Notes: a model not told the origin generated them from the letters alone. DNA of 49,694 nucleotides from a bacterium (GCA_030428395.1 JAUIDW010000006.1:1-49694); one strand, 5' to 3'; positions 8,492 to 16,813 are shown, counted from the first letter of the stretch. Program-made: numbers and translations.

Positions 8492-10147
8492 ATGCAAGTC
8501 TCGATGCACTCCGGAGCGCTGCGCGCGCTCCTCGGCGCCGCGGCCGCGGTCGCGCTCGCGGGGTCGCTCGGCGCCGACGAGCACGTCGTCGTCACACAGG
8601 CCCGGCGCCTCGCCGCCAGCGACGCCCAGCAGGGCGAGCGCCACGGCTCGGCGCTCGCCCAGGACGGCGACCTGCTCGTCGTCGGCGCGCCGGCCCACGA
8701 CACCGCGCACGTGGACGACGGCTCTGCCTACGTCTTCGCCCGCGCGGGCAGCTCCTGGACCCAGGCCGCGCAGCTGCTGGCCGCAGACCCCGCCGCCAAC
8801 GACCGGTTCGGTCGGGGCGTGGCCCTGTCGGGCACCACGCTCGCGGTCGGCAGCACGTCGCAGGGCGGCTCGGCCTACGTCTTCGTCCAGCGGGGCACGG
8901 TCTGGGCGCAGCACGCGAAGCTGCTCGCGCCCGAGCCGGGGTCCCCGTTCACGGCCATGGACCTGGACCTCGACACGCTCGTCGTCGGAGCCCCCGACGC
9001 CCAGAACGCCGGCGCGGTGTTCGTCTTCGTCCGCTCCGGCACGAGCTGGGCGCACCAGGCCACGATCCCGCACCCCGACCCGTTCGCCCCGTTCGACTTC
9101 GGGACGGCCGTGGCGGTCCACGGGGACACGCTGCTGGTCGGCGCGCCGGACGACCTGGTGGGTTCCACCCCGGCCGGGTCCGCGTACGTCTTCACGCGCC
9201 AGGGCACGACCTGGTCCCTGGAGCAGCGGCTCCTGTCGGACGTCGGCGCGGCGTGGGACGGGTTCGGTGGCTCGGTCGCGCTCGAGGGCGACCTGGCGCT
9301 GGTCGGTGCCCGACGCGAGGACGCCGGGGCGCCGGACTCCGGCGCCGTGCACGTCTTCGCGCGCAGCGGCACCGTCTGGACCCGCGAGGACGTGCTGGCC
9401 GCGACGCCGCCCGCGGGCGGCGCGGAGTTCGGCTACTCCGTTGCGCTCGCCGGCGACGAGGCCCTGGTGGGTGCCCGCCTGGCACCGGGCACGCAGACCC
9501 TGGCGGGAGCGGCCTACCTGTTCCTGCGCGCGGGGACCCCGTGGTCCCAGGCCGCCAGGTTCATCGCCTCCGACGGCCTGACCGGCGACTTCCTCGGCGC
9601 CGCCGTCGCGACCTCGGGCGGATCCCACGCGGTGGGGGCGCCCAACGCCCCGACCGTGCTGCCGGGCGACCCGACGTACGCCCAGGGCGCGGTGTACGGC
9701 TACGACACGACGGACGTGCCCGTGACGTACTGCCAGGCCAAGACGAGCTCGCTCGGCTGCCTGCCGTTCGTCGGCTGCAACGGCCGCGCCCAGGTCACGG
9801 CGGGGCCCGAGCGGTTCCGGCTCCAGGCCTTCGACCTGATCCCGGGCGAGGCCGCCTTCGTGCTGTACGGGTTCGCCAAGTCGAACCTGGCGTTCCACGG
9901 CGGACGGCTCTGCGTCAAGGCGCCCCTGACGCGCCTGCTGCCGCCCAAGACCGCGCAGGCCACGGGCCTGCCGCCCTGCAGCGGCTTCGCGCAGGTCAAC
10001 TTCAACAACCGCATCCAGAGCGGCGTCGACCCGCAGCTCTCCGCGGGCCAGCGCGTCTTCGCCCAGTGGCGCCAGCGGGACCCCGCCGACCCCGCGGGCT
10101 TCGGCGACTCGCTCACCAACGCCCTGCGCTTCTCGATCGCCCCGTGA
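8492..10147 (+). CDS. Secreted seven-blade FG-GAP protein with four-cysteine C-terminal module
   Basis: A 551-residue exported protein. An N-terminal signal peptide (about residues 1-28, alanine-rich core) follows an ATG with GAGGGGGA upstream. Seven FG-GAP repeats (about residues 35-410) form a likely closed propeller; typical pieces are D-R-F-G...VALSG-T-T-L-AVG and GSAYVFV. Residues 413-551 are a separate module with four cysteines (YC, GC, LCVKAP, PCSG) that ends W-R-Q-R-D-P-A-D-P-A-G-F-G-D-S...F-S-I-A-P. Three other proteins here carry the same ending. The gene converges with the jelly-roll gene, and a hairpin lies between them. Surface display or secretion is inferred; the binding partner is unknown. 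Confidence 0.93.
   Translation: MQVSMHSGALRALLGAAAAVALAGSLGADEHVVVTQARRLAASDAQQGERHGSALAQDGDLLVVGAPAHDTAHVDDGSAYVFARAGSSWTQAAQLLAADPAANDRFGRGVALSGTTLAVGSTSQGGSAYVFVQRGTVWAQHAKLLAPEPGSPFTAMDLDLDTLVVGAPDAQNAGAVFVFVRSGTSWAHQATIPHPDPFAPFDFGTAVAVHGDTLLVGAPDDLVGSTPAGSAYVFTRQGTTWSLEQRLLSDVGAAWDGFGGSVALEGDLALVGARREDAGAPDSGAVHVFARSGTVWTREDVLAATPPAGGAEFGYSVALAGDEALVGARLAPGTQTLAGAAYLFLRAGTPWSQAARFIASDGLTGDFLGAAVATSGGSHAVGAPNAPTVLPGDPTYAQGAVYGYDTTDVPVTYCQAKTSSLGCLPFVGCNGRAQVTAGPERFRLQAFDLIPGEAAFVLYGFAKSNLAFHGGRLCVKAPLTRLLPPKTAQATGLPPCSGFAQVNFNNRIQSGVDPQLSAGQRVFAQWRQRDPADPAGFGDSLTNALRFSIAP
9728..10144 (+). repeat. C-terminal four-cysteine module, copy A
   Basis: 139-residue module (residues 413-551 of the host). 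Key positions: Y-C...S-L-G-C-x-P-F, F-H-G-G-x-L-C-V-K-A-P, P-P-C-S-G, F-N-x-x-I-x-S-G-x-D-P, A-Q-W, R-D-P-A-D-P-A-G-F-G-D-S, final I-A-P. Confidence 0.9.
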
Positions 10148-10160
10148 CCCCCCGACGCGA

Positions 10161-10179
10161 CCCGGGCCCCGCGCCCGGG
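10161..10179. terminator. Bidirectional GC hairpin between two convergent genes
   Basis: CCCGGGC, five-base loop, GCCCGGG, centred in the 52 bases between the convergent stops at 10147 and 10200. No T-run on either strand. Confidence 0.55.
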
Positions 10180-10199
10180 CTGCGTCCCGATCGCGCGCC

Positions 10200-11195
10200 C
10201 TACGGCGCGATGACGAAGCGCACCGCGTCGGTGTAGCTGTCGCCGAACCCGAACGGGTCGGCCGGGTCGCGCGGCCGCCACTGCGCGTGCACGACCTGGC
10301 CCGGCGTGAGCAGCGGGTCGTTGCCGCCGCGGATCAGGGCGTTGAAGTCCCGCTTCACGAGGCCCGTGCACGGCGGCGTGCCGGTGGCCTTGGCGACCTT
10401 CGGCGGCAGCAGGCGCGCGACGGGCGCCTTGACGCAGAGCTTGCCGCCGTGGAAGTCCAGGTTGGACTTCCTGAACGAGTACAGGATCAGCGCCGCCTCG
10501 CCGGGGAGCACGTCGGTGGCCGCGATGGTGGACGGCGCCGTGCCCGACGCGCGCGGGACGCCGCTGGTCGTGACGAAGGGCACGCAGCCCAGGGAATTCG
10601 TCTTGCCCGTGCAGTAGGACCTCGCGTGGGTCACCTCGATCGAGACCTCGTCGAGGATCCAGCCCAGCTCCGGCGGACCGAAGTCGCCGCTCGTGACCAT
10701 CTCGAAGAACAGGCGGACGTCCCCGCCGAGGTACGGCGTCAGGTCCACCGTCTGCGCCGTCCAGGGCAGGTCGAACGGGTACTCGGCGACGAGGTCGTAG
10801 GTCTGCCCGCCGTCGCCCGAGACCAGCACCTGGCGGTAGTCGCCCATGCAGCCCTCGCAGTCGACGTCGACGGTGTGGGTGAAGCGGAGCTGGGCCGACA
10901 GCGCCTCCGCCGGCAGCGGGATCGGGTCGAGCAGGAACAGCCCGCCGCCCGACGGCTGCGCACCGTGCGAGCAGTCGAGCGGGTCTCCGAAGCGCGCGGC
11001 CCCCGCCCCGCCCGGGAACGGCGCCACGGCGGAGGCGCACGGGTCGGTGTCGACCACGCGGTGCCACAGCCCCGTCGCGTTCCAGCGCGAGAGGTCCGTC
11101 TCGAAGTCCTCGTGGAAGAGCTCGAGCGACTGCGCGCTCGCCGCCGTCGCCAGCAGCGCGATCGCGACCGCGCTCGAACCTCGTGTACCCGGCAT
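10200..11195 (-). CDS. Secreted jelly-roll protein with four-cysteine C-terminal module
   Basis: A 331-residue exported protein. The ATG at 11195 has a perfect AGGAGG at seven bases. Residues 1-21 are a signal peptide ending A-S-A. Residues 22-190 form a beta-sandwich domain of the choice-of-anchor/MAM-like kind: it opens with H-E-D-F-E-T-D-L-x-x-W and closes with G-W-I-L-D-E-V-S-I-E, the usual first and last strands of such domains, and it holds several cysteines. Residues 194-331 are the four-cysteine module shared with three other proteins, again ending in I-A-P. Because the N-terminal half is unrelated to FG-GAP repeats, this gene shows that the module moves between architectures. It likely acts at the cell surface; carbohydrate binding by the sandwich domain is only a guess. 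Confidence 0.9.
   Translation of the reverse strand: MPGTRGSSAVAIALLATAASAQSLELFHEDFETDLSRWNATGLWHRVVDTDPCASAVAPFPGGAGAARFGDPLDCSHGAQPSGGGLFLLDPIPLPAEALSAQLRFTHTVDVDCEGCMGDYRQVLVSGDGGQTYDLVAEYPFDLPWTAQTVDLTPYLGGDVRLFFEMVTSGDFGPPELGWILDEVSIEVTHARSYCTGKTNSLGCVPFVTTSGVPRASGTAPSTIAATDVLPGEAALILYSFRKSNLDFHGGKLCVKAPVARLLPPKVAKATGTPPCTGLVKRDFNALIRGGNDPLLTPGQVVHAQWRPRDPADPFGFGDSYTDAVRFVIAP
10203..10616 (-). repeat. C-terminal four-cysteine module, copy B
   Basis: 138-residue module. It shares with copy D the stretch encoding Y-C-T-G-K (CTTGCCCGTGCAGTA on the plus strand) base for base. All four cysteines are present. Confidence 0.9.
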
Positions 11196-11530
11196 CGCCG
11201 TCCTCCTGCCGCTCCGCGCGGCGCTGCGTCCCACCCGGGGATACCAGGCCGGCGCGCATCCCGCCCGCCGTTCCCCGGCAAGGTGTCGCGCGGCGCTCCG
11301 GGGAACGGGGCGGGGGACCGGGCGGCGGGGGCGAGCTCGTGGCAGCCCGAGTCCGCGGTGGCCACGGCGCGCGCCGCGCGTCCTCGCGACAGGTAGGCGG
11401 ATCGCCCGTTCAGGCTCCGCGGCGCGTGGACTAGGGTTGGCGACCTCCGGCGGGTCCTCGCCTCGGCGCGGGACCGCGAGCCGGGGGCGGGGAACCGCGC
11501 GTGGACGAAGCCGCGCAGGGACAGGAAACC
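11196..11530. other. Divergent intergenic region
   Basis: Separates the jelly-roll gene (minus) from the Old Yellow Enzyme gene (plus). Holds the AGGAGG site of the former, a candidate -10 (TAGGGT, 11432-11437) with a TTCAGG 17 bases upstream for the latter, and its AGGA ribosome site. Nothing else recognised. Confidence 0.5.
11432..11437 (+). promoter_or_regulatory. Candidate promoter of the Old Yellow Enzyme gene
   Basis: TAGGGT as -10, with TTCAGG at 11409-11414 as a possible -35 (17-base spacer). The ATG is at 11531. Confidence 0.4.
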
Positions 11531-12727
11531 ATGAACAGACGTCTCTTCTGTCGCTCGGCCATGGGGGCGGGCGTCGCCCTCGCCACGGCGTCCCGCGCGG
11601 GGCTCGGCGCGGCGGCCGCGCCCGTCCGCCGGGAAGGCGCGGTGAAGCTCTTCACGCCGCTCGAGCTCCGCGGGGTGACCCTGCGCAACCGCATCGCGAT
11701 GTCGCCGATGTGCCAGTACTCGAGCGAGGACGGCTTCGCGAACGACTGGCACCACGCGCACCACGCGGCGCGCGCGGTCGGCGGGGTGGGGCTCCTGATC
11801 GCGGAGGCCACGGGCGTGGAGCCCGAGGGGCGCATCACGCCGAACTGCCTCGGCATCTGGAAGGACGAGCACGTGCCCGCGCTGCGCCGGGTCACCGACT
11901 TCGTGCGCGAGCGCGGCTCGGTGCCCGGCATCCAGCTGGCCCATGCCGGCGTCAAGGGCTCGCGGCACCGCCCGTTCCACCCGACGCCGAACGCGTTCGT
12001 GCCGCTCGACGAGGGGGGCTGGATGCCCGTCGGCCCGACCGCGAAGCGCTACGGCGGGGACGGCCCGGTCCCGCGCGAGCTGACCGTCGCCGAGATCCGG
12101 AGGATCACCGCGTCCTTCGCGGCCGCGGCCGAGCGCTCGATCGCGGCGGGGTTCCAGGTCGTCGAGCTGCACTTCGCGCACGGGTACCTGGGGCACAGCT
12201 TCCTGACGCCGCTGATGAACGAGCGCGCGGACGCCTACGGCGGCCCGTTCGAGCACCGGACCCGGTTCCTGCTCGAGACGGTCCGCGCGGTCCGGGAGGT
12301 GCTGCCCGAGGAGACCCCGCTGTTCGTGCGCCTGTCGTGCACCGACTGGGTCGAGGGCGGCTGGACCCTGGACGACTCCGTGGAGGTGTCGCGCCGGCTC
12401 GCGCAGGAGGGCGTGGACCTGATCGACTGCTCCAGCGGCGGGGCCACGCGCAACGCGCGCATCCCCGTCGGCCCGGGCTACCAGGTGCCCCTCGCCGAGC
12501 GCATCCGGAACGAGGCCGGCATCGCCACCGGCGCGGTGGGCCTGATCACCGAGCCCGACCAGGCCGAGCAGATCCTCGCCGAGGGCCGCGCCGATCTGAT
12601 CCTGATGGGCCGCGAGCTGCTGCGCGACCCGTACTGGCCGCACCGCGCCTGGGTCGCGCTCGGGTCCGACACCCCGCACCCGATCGCGCGCGAGTACGCC
12701 TGGGCCCTGCGCGAGACGCGCCGCTGA
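11531..12727 (+). CDS. Exported Old Yellow Enzyme family NADH:flavin oxidoreductase (YqjM-like)
   Basis: A 398-residue FMN-dependent ene-reductase of the thermophilic-like (YqjM) branch of the Old Yellow Enzyme family. The barrel begins near residue 38 (L-F-T-P-L-E-L-R). M-S-P-M-C-Q-Y-S at residues 57-64 holds the redox-tuning cysteine (Cys61) typical of YqjM. Q-L-A-H-A-G (135-140), the substrate-binding pair His214/His217 in E-L-H-F-A-H-G-Y-L, and A-Y-G-G are all in place. Unusually, about 30 residues precede the barrel and read N-R-R-L-F-C-R then an Ala/Gly-rich stretch ending A-A-A-A: a likely Tat signal, fitting export of a folded flavoprotein. The ATG at 11531 has AGGA five bases before it. 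Substrate is unknown. Confidence 0.93.
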   Translation: MNRRLFCRSAMGAGVALATASRAGLGAAAAPVRREGAVKLFTPLELRGVTLRNRIAMSPMCQYSSEDGFANDWHHAHHAARAVGGVGLLIAEATGVEPEGRITPNCLGIWKDEHVPALRRVTDFVRERGSVPGIQLAHAGVKGSRHRPFHPTPNAFVPLDEGGWMPVGPTAKRYGGDGPVPRELTVAEIRRITASFAAAAERSIAAGFQVVELHFAHGYLGHSFLTPLMNERADAYGGPFEHRTRFLLETVRAVREVLPEETPLFVRLSCTDWVEGGWTLDDSVEVSRRLAQEGVDLIDCSSGGATRNARIPVGPGYQVPLAERIRNEAGIATGAVGLITEPDQAEQILAEGRADLILMGRELLRDPYWPHRAWVALGSDTPHPIAREYAWALRETRR

Positions 12728-12794
12728 CCGGCGGCCGCCGCGGCCGTCCGGCGCGGGAGAACCCCGGCCCGGTCGTGGGGGCCCGGCCGCGGGG

Positions 12795-12803
12795 TGGTAC
12801 GGT
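12795..12803 (+). promoter_or_regulatory. Extended -10 promoter of the TAXI gene
   Basis: TGGTACGGT, 92 bases before the GTG at 12895. Matches the TGGTANNNT word exactly. Confidence 0.5.
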
Positions 12804-12894
12804 CCCGCACCGATCCGCCATCGATCCGCCGGGCGGCGTGCCGAGAGCCGCCCGCCGACCGCGGCGGCGGGCAGTACGCGAGGAGGAGCGACAC

Positions 12895-14187
12895 GTGGCG
12901 AGCGCGCGCAACCCGAGGGGCGGTTCGGAGGGGCTGAAGGTCGGCGGCGGGATCCTGGTGGTCGTGGCCCTCGGCTTCCTGGTCGCGTTCCGGTTCGTGG
13001 GGCCGCCGCCGCCCGACCGCATCGTGCTGGCGACCGGCGTCGCGGGCGGCGGCTACCAGGCGGCCGCCGAGCGCTACCGCGAGGCGCTGGCCGCGTCCTC
13101 GATCGACCTGGTGCTGCGCCCCACGGCGGGCACGGCCGAGAACTACGAGCTGCTGCGCTCGGGCGAGGTCGACGCGGCCCTCGTCCAGGGCGGCCTGGCA
13201 CCCGCGGACGTGGGCGAGTTCGCCAAGGGCATCGCCAGCGTCTTCCACGAGCCGGTCTGGATCTTCCACCGCGCGGACCTCGACGTGCGGCTGGTGACGG
13301 ACCTCGCAGGACTGCGCGTCGAGGTCGGCGGACCCGGCAGCGGAACGCGCGCCTTCGCGCGCGACCTGCTGGCCGCGAACGGGCTGGCCGACGGCGACGT
13401 GACGCCGCTCGAGCACGAGGCGGCCGAGGCCGCCGCGGCGCTGCTGGCCGGCGAGGCCGACGCCGCGATCCTGATCATGGCGCCCGACGCCGACACGGTC
13501 GCGGAGCTCATGGCCGCGGAGGGCTCCAGCATCCGGCTCCTGGACGTCGAGCGCCACGCGGCCTACGCGCGGCTGCGTCCCTATCTGGCGCACGTCGAGC
13601 TGGTCGAGGGCGTGCTGGACCTGCAGCGCAACCGGCCCGACCGCGACGTGAACCTGGTGGCGTCCACGGCGTCGCTGCTCGGGAGGTCCGACCTGCACCA
13701 GGCCGTCGTGCCGCTGCTGATCCAGGCCGCGCACGCGGCGCACGCCGACGGCGACCTCTTCACGGCGCCGGGCACCTTCCCGTCCCCGCGCAACACCGCC
13801 GCGCCGCTCGCGCCCGCCGCCGAGCAGTACTTCGCGAACGGACCCTCCTTCCTGTACCGCGTCTTCCCGTTCCCCGTGGCGGCCACGCTGGATCGGCTGA
13901 AGATCCTGATGCTGCCGCTGCTGACGCTGCTCCTGCCGCTGACGCGCCTGGCGCCGCCCGTCCTGCGCTGGCGCACGCGCCGCAAGATCTACCGCTGGTA
14001 CGCCGACCTGAACCGCATCGAGGCGGAGTGGCGCGCCGCCCCCGCCGACCTCGACGGCCCCCTCGCGCAGCTCGACGCCATCGAAGGCGAGATCGTCGAC
14101 ACGGTCAACGTCCCGCCCTCCTACATGCACGAGCTGCACCACCTGCGTGCCCACCTCGACCGCCTGCGCCTGCGCGTGCGGGCGTGA
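12895..14187 (+). CDS. TAXI family TRAP-type solute-binding protein, membrane-anchored
   Basis: A 430-residue TAXI-type binding protein. The GTG start is preceded by GAGGAGGA. Residues 14-35 form an uncleaved N-terminal helix. The binding domain (about 42-320) begins I-V-L-A-T-G-V-A-G-G-G-Y and contains the T-A-G-T-A-E-N-Y element and the G-G-P-G-S-G-T-R ligand loop of the family. Unlike simple periplasmic TAXI proteins it has a second hydrophobic helix (about 344-365, M-L-P-L-L-T-L-L-L-P-L) and a charged C-terminal tail predicted to be helical. No DctQ/DctM-type permease gene is present in this window, so the protein may be a membrane-bound sensor or may serve a distant transporter. Ligand unknown. 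Confidence 0.9.
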   Translation: MASARNPRGGSEGLKVGGGILVVVALGFLVAFRFVGPPPPDRIVLATGVAGGGYQAAAERYREALAASSIDLVLRPTAGTAENYELLRSGEVDAALVQGGLAPADVGEFAKGIASVFHEPVWIFHRADLDVRLVTDLAGLRVEVGGPGSGTRAFARDLLAANGLADGDVTPLEHEAAEAAAALLAGEADAAILIMAPDADTVAELMAAEGSSIRLLDVERHAAYARLRPYLAHVELVEGVLDLQRNRPDRDVNLVASTASLLGRSDLHQAVVPLLIQAAHAAHADGDLFTAPGTFPSPRNTAAPLAPAAEQYFANGPSFLYRVFPFPVAATLDRLKILMLPLLTLLLPLTRLAPPVLRWRTRRKIYRWYADLNRIEAEWRAAPADLDGPLAQLDAIEGEIVDTVNVPPSYMHELHHLRAHLDRLRLRVRA

Positions 14188-14285
14188 GGTCCCGAGGGTC
14201 CTCGCCGCCGCGCGGGGGCAGGCGTGCGCACTCTGCCGGCGGGCGCTGCGCAGGCCGGCGACCGGCGGGGAGCGCGCGGCCGCCC

Positions 14286-14291
14286 TAGGCT
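14286..14291 (+). promoter_or_regulatory. Candidate -10 box of FG-GAP gene 3
   Basis: TAGGCT, 32 bases before the ATG at 14323, leaving a short leader that holds the AGGAGG ribosome site. Confidence 0.4.
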
Positions 14292-14322
14292 CGAGGGGTC
14301 CACTCGCCCGAGGAGGTCCGCG

Positions 14323-15963
14323 ATGTTCCGACGTGCAGTCCTCGTCCCCCTGACCGCTCTGGCCGCCTGGGTGTGCGCGGCGGAAGCGGCTTCCGCCCAG
14401 CTGCTTCCGGTCGACGCGGTCACCGTCGAGGAGGAGGCGCGCCTCGTGGGCCCCGACCCGTTCCCGATCGCCCAGCTCGGCTACGGGGTGGCCCTGGACG
14501 GGGACCGCGTGGCGGCGAGCACCCTCGGCTACGACGACGTCGGCGCGGAGGGAGCCATCCACGTCTTCGAGCGCGAGGGCGACGGGTGGGTCCAGACCGC
14601 GCGCGTCCAGGCCCCGGGGGTCGACCCCTACGAGCAGCAGTACTTCGTGATCGACCTGGACGGGGACACGCTCCTGGGCGCCGGCACGTCGCAGGGCGTG
14701 CACGTGTTCCAGCTCCGCGGGAGCACGTGGGTCGAGCAGGCGGTCTTCGGATATCCCCCCGGCGAGGGCTTCGGCTGGTGTGTTTCCCTCAGCGGCGACA
14801 CCGCCGTCGTCGGGGCCTCGTTTGCCGACGACGACGCGGGCGCGGTGTACGTGTTCCGGCGCAGCGGTACGACGTGGTCCCAGGAGGCGCGCCTGACGGC
14901 GAGCGACGCGTCCCCGGGCGACCGCTTCGGCCTCGCGGTCTCGATCGACGGCGAGCGCCTGGCCGTCGGGGCGCCCCACGGCGACGGGGCCGAGCCGGAC
15001 ACCGGCGTCGCCTACGTCTTCGACCGGACGGGGACCGTCTGGTCGGAGAACGCTCGCCTCTTCAACCCGTACGGCCGGGGGTCGCCCTCCGACGAACTGG
15101 GCTGGGCGGTCTCCGCGCAGGGCGACAGCGTGGTCGCGGGGGCGCCGGCCTGCGACAAGCACGGGCCGAACGCGGGCGCCGCGTACGTGTTCCGCGAGGA
15201 AGCGACCGGGTGGGTGCTGGAGGCCGAGCTGTACCCACTGGCGCCCTCGCCCGCCGCCGTGTACGGCGAGTACGTGGCCCTGCACGGGGACCGCCTCGCC
15301 GTCGTCGCCCCGCAGCAGGCCGTCGGCAACTCCTTCGCCGAACGCGGCGAGGCCTACCTGCTCGAGCGCGTCGGACACGTCTGGCACCAGCGCGCGGTGC
15401 TGACCGCCAGCGGCGACTCCAGCAACGGCCTCGGGTCGGCCGTCGACATCGACGAGCGCCACGTCCTGCTGGGCGATCCCAGCAACGACGCCGGCGGGAT
15501 CGAGGCCGGCGCGGCCCTGCTCTACGGCCACCGCACCATGCCGCGCACGTACGGCGCCGGCAAGCCGAGCTCGCTCGACTGCACGCCGTTCCTCGAGGTC
15601 GTCGGTCGCGCCCGGGTCGCGGGCGACGGCGCGTTCCACGTCCTCGCCCGCGACGCCCTGCCGGCGGAGCCGGGCTTCCTGCTGTACGGCGGCGCGGCGC
15701 TCGACCGGCCCTTCCACGGCGGGACGCTCTGCGTGAAGCCGCCGCTCACGCGCTGGGCCGCGGGACCCGCCGCCGCCAGCGGACCGCTCCCGTGCAGCGG
15801 CGAGCTCTCGCTGGAGTTCAACGCCCGCCTGCGCAGCGGCGCCGACCCCGCGCTGACCGCCGGGTGCACCGTGCACGCCCAGTGGATCCAGCGCGACCCG
15901 GCCGACCCCGCCGGCTTCGGAGACAGCCTGACCGACGCGGTCGCCTTCCTCGTCCTGCCCTGA
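14323..15963 (+). CDS. Secreted FG-GAP protein 3 with variant C-terminal module
   Basis: A 546-residue exported protein. ATG at 14323 follows AGGAGG. Residues 1-26 are a signal peptide ending A-S-A. Seven more divergent FG-GAP repeats (about 35-405) make a propeller; blades two and six have lost part of the FG-GAP signature. Residues 410-546 are the shared C-terminal module, but its first cysteine is replaced (Y-G-A-G-K instead of Y-C-x-x-K) while the other three remain (D-C-T-P-F, L-C-V-K-P-P, P-C-S-G) and a new cysteine appears in A-G-C-T-V-H. The ending R-D-P-A-D-P-A-G-F-G-D-S is exact. Role as for the other FG-GAP proteins: cell-surface or secreted binding protein, partner unknown. Confidence 0.92.
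   Translation: MFRRAVLVPLTALAAWVCAAEAASAQLLPVDAVTVEEEARLVGPDPFPIAQLGYGVALDGDRVAASTLGYDDVGAEGAIHVFEREGDGWVQTARVQAPGVDPYEQQYFVIDLDGDTLLGAGTSQGVHVFQLRGSTWVEQAVFGYPPGEGFGWCVSLSGDTAVVGASFADDDAGAVYVFRRSGTTWSQEARLTASDASPGDRFGLAVSIDGERLAVGAPHGDGAEPDTGVAYVFDRTGTVWSENARLFNPYGRGSPSDELGWAVSAQGDSVVAGAPACDKHGPNAGAAYVFREEATGWVLEAELYPLAPSPAAVYGEYVALHGDRLAVVAPQQAVGNSFAERGEAYLLERVGHVWHQRAVLTASGDSSNGLGSAVDIDERHVLLGDPSNDAGGIEAGAALLYGHRTMPRTYGAGKPSSLDCTPFLEVVGRARVAGDGAFHVLARDALPAEPGFLLYGGAALDRPFHGGTLCVKPPLTRWAAGPAAASGPLPCSGELSLEFNARLRSGADPALTAGCTVHAQWIQRDPADPAGFGDSLTDAVAFLVLP
15550..15960 (+). repeat. C-terminal four-cysteine module, copy C (first cysteine lost)
   Basis: 137-residue module lacking the first cysteine and carrying a new one nearer the end. 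Otherwise it aligns along its whole length with copies A, B and D. Confidence 0.88.
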
Positions 15964-16147
15964 CCGCGCGGGTCGCCTCGGCCGCGGCCGGGAAGCGAGG
16001 GTCGTCGCGCGGCGGGTCGAGGTCGCTGTCGTGGACCCGCCAGTCCTCGCTGGCGAAGCCGTGTTCTAGCTCCGATCCGGGCGCGCGTGGATCGGCCGGC
16101 GCGGCATCGCCAGCGCGGGCGTCGACCGTGCCGGTCCCTGCGACCGG

Positions 16148-16156
16148 TGGTAGGGT
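16148..16156 (+). promoter_or_regulatory. Extended -10 promoter of the NTF2-like gene
   Basis: TGGTAGGGT, 73 bases before the ATG at 16229. A CGGTGG-GAAG-CCACCG hairpin (16164-16179) would lie at the very start of the transcript. Confidence 0.5.
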
Positions 16157-16228
16157 GGTCACACGGTGGGAAGCCACCGGGTGGACCGGCCCCGCACGGC
16201 GGCCGCTCGACGATGGAGGAAGGGAGAG

Positions 16229-16813
16229 ATGGTGACGGGAGAACGCAGCGAGACCGCGGGGAGACTCTTCAAGGTGCTCCTCGGGATCGCGACCCTGGCG
16301 GCCGCGTCCGCGACCGTGTGGCAGGTGTGGTTCCAGGGCGAGCGAGAGGGTGAGGGTACCCATGCGGGAGGTGGAGTGGTGGCGCCCGATGTCCGCACGC
16401 CAGCCGAGTCGCGCGTCGCGGTCGAGAAGCTCACGGGCCGCTGGATGGACGCGTGGCGAAGCGTGGACGCCGACCGCTTCGTCGAGCACGTCAGCGAGCC
16501 GTTCTTCTTCGACCACCACATCCTGCTGACGAAGGCAGAGGTGCGAGCGAAGTTCCTGGACCTGGCCTCGGAGAAGGGGGAGAGCTGGAAACGGCTCCAG
16601 ATCTCCCGCATCAAGGTGAACTCCGCGCGAGAGCTGGAGGCTCAGGGCAAGGACCTGACGGGGGACCGCATCTTCTCCAGCATGAACCTGACGCTCGACG
16701 ACTGGGCGGCGACGGTGTACGTCCGGACGCCCGAGCGATCTGGAGAGGAGGCGATGCTCCTGTTCGTTCGCGAACTGGGCGACGAGTTCGAGATCGTCGG
16801 AATGTGGGACTGA
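16229..16813 (+). CDS. Small membrane-anchored NTF2-like protein
   Basis: A 194-residue protein. The ATG at 16229 follows a GGAGGAAGGGAGAG ribosome region. One hydrophobic helix (about residues 12-34) should anchor or export it. Residues 55-194 look like a SnoaL/NTF2-like cone: a helix L-T-G-R-W-M-D-A-W-R-S-V-D-A-D-R-F, a H-V-S-E-P-F-F-F-D strand, and long C-terminal strands ending E-F-E-I-V-G-M-W-D. No catalytic residues can be assigned. It is a single-gene unit with its own extended -10 promoter, and a GGGGGC hairpin follows the stop. The fold call is by pattern only. Confidence 0.78.
   Translation: MVTGERSETAGRLFKVLLGIATLAAASATVWQVWFQGEREGEGTHAGGGVVAPDVRTPAESRVAVEKLTGRWMDAWRSVDADRFVEHVSEPFFFDHHILLTKAEVRAKFLDLASEKGESWKRLQISRIKVNSARELEAQGKDLTGDRIFSSMNLTLDDWAATVYVRTPERSGEEAMLLFVRELGDEFEIVGMWD

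Noticed and set aside
60-10147. Very long open frames on the strand opposite or out of frame with recognised genes (for example 60-2171 plus, 4952-10147 plus upstream of 8492)
   Set aside because: High G+C removes stop codons from all frames. These have Arg/Ala/Pro-rich translations with no domains and overlap genes with clear families.
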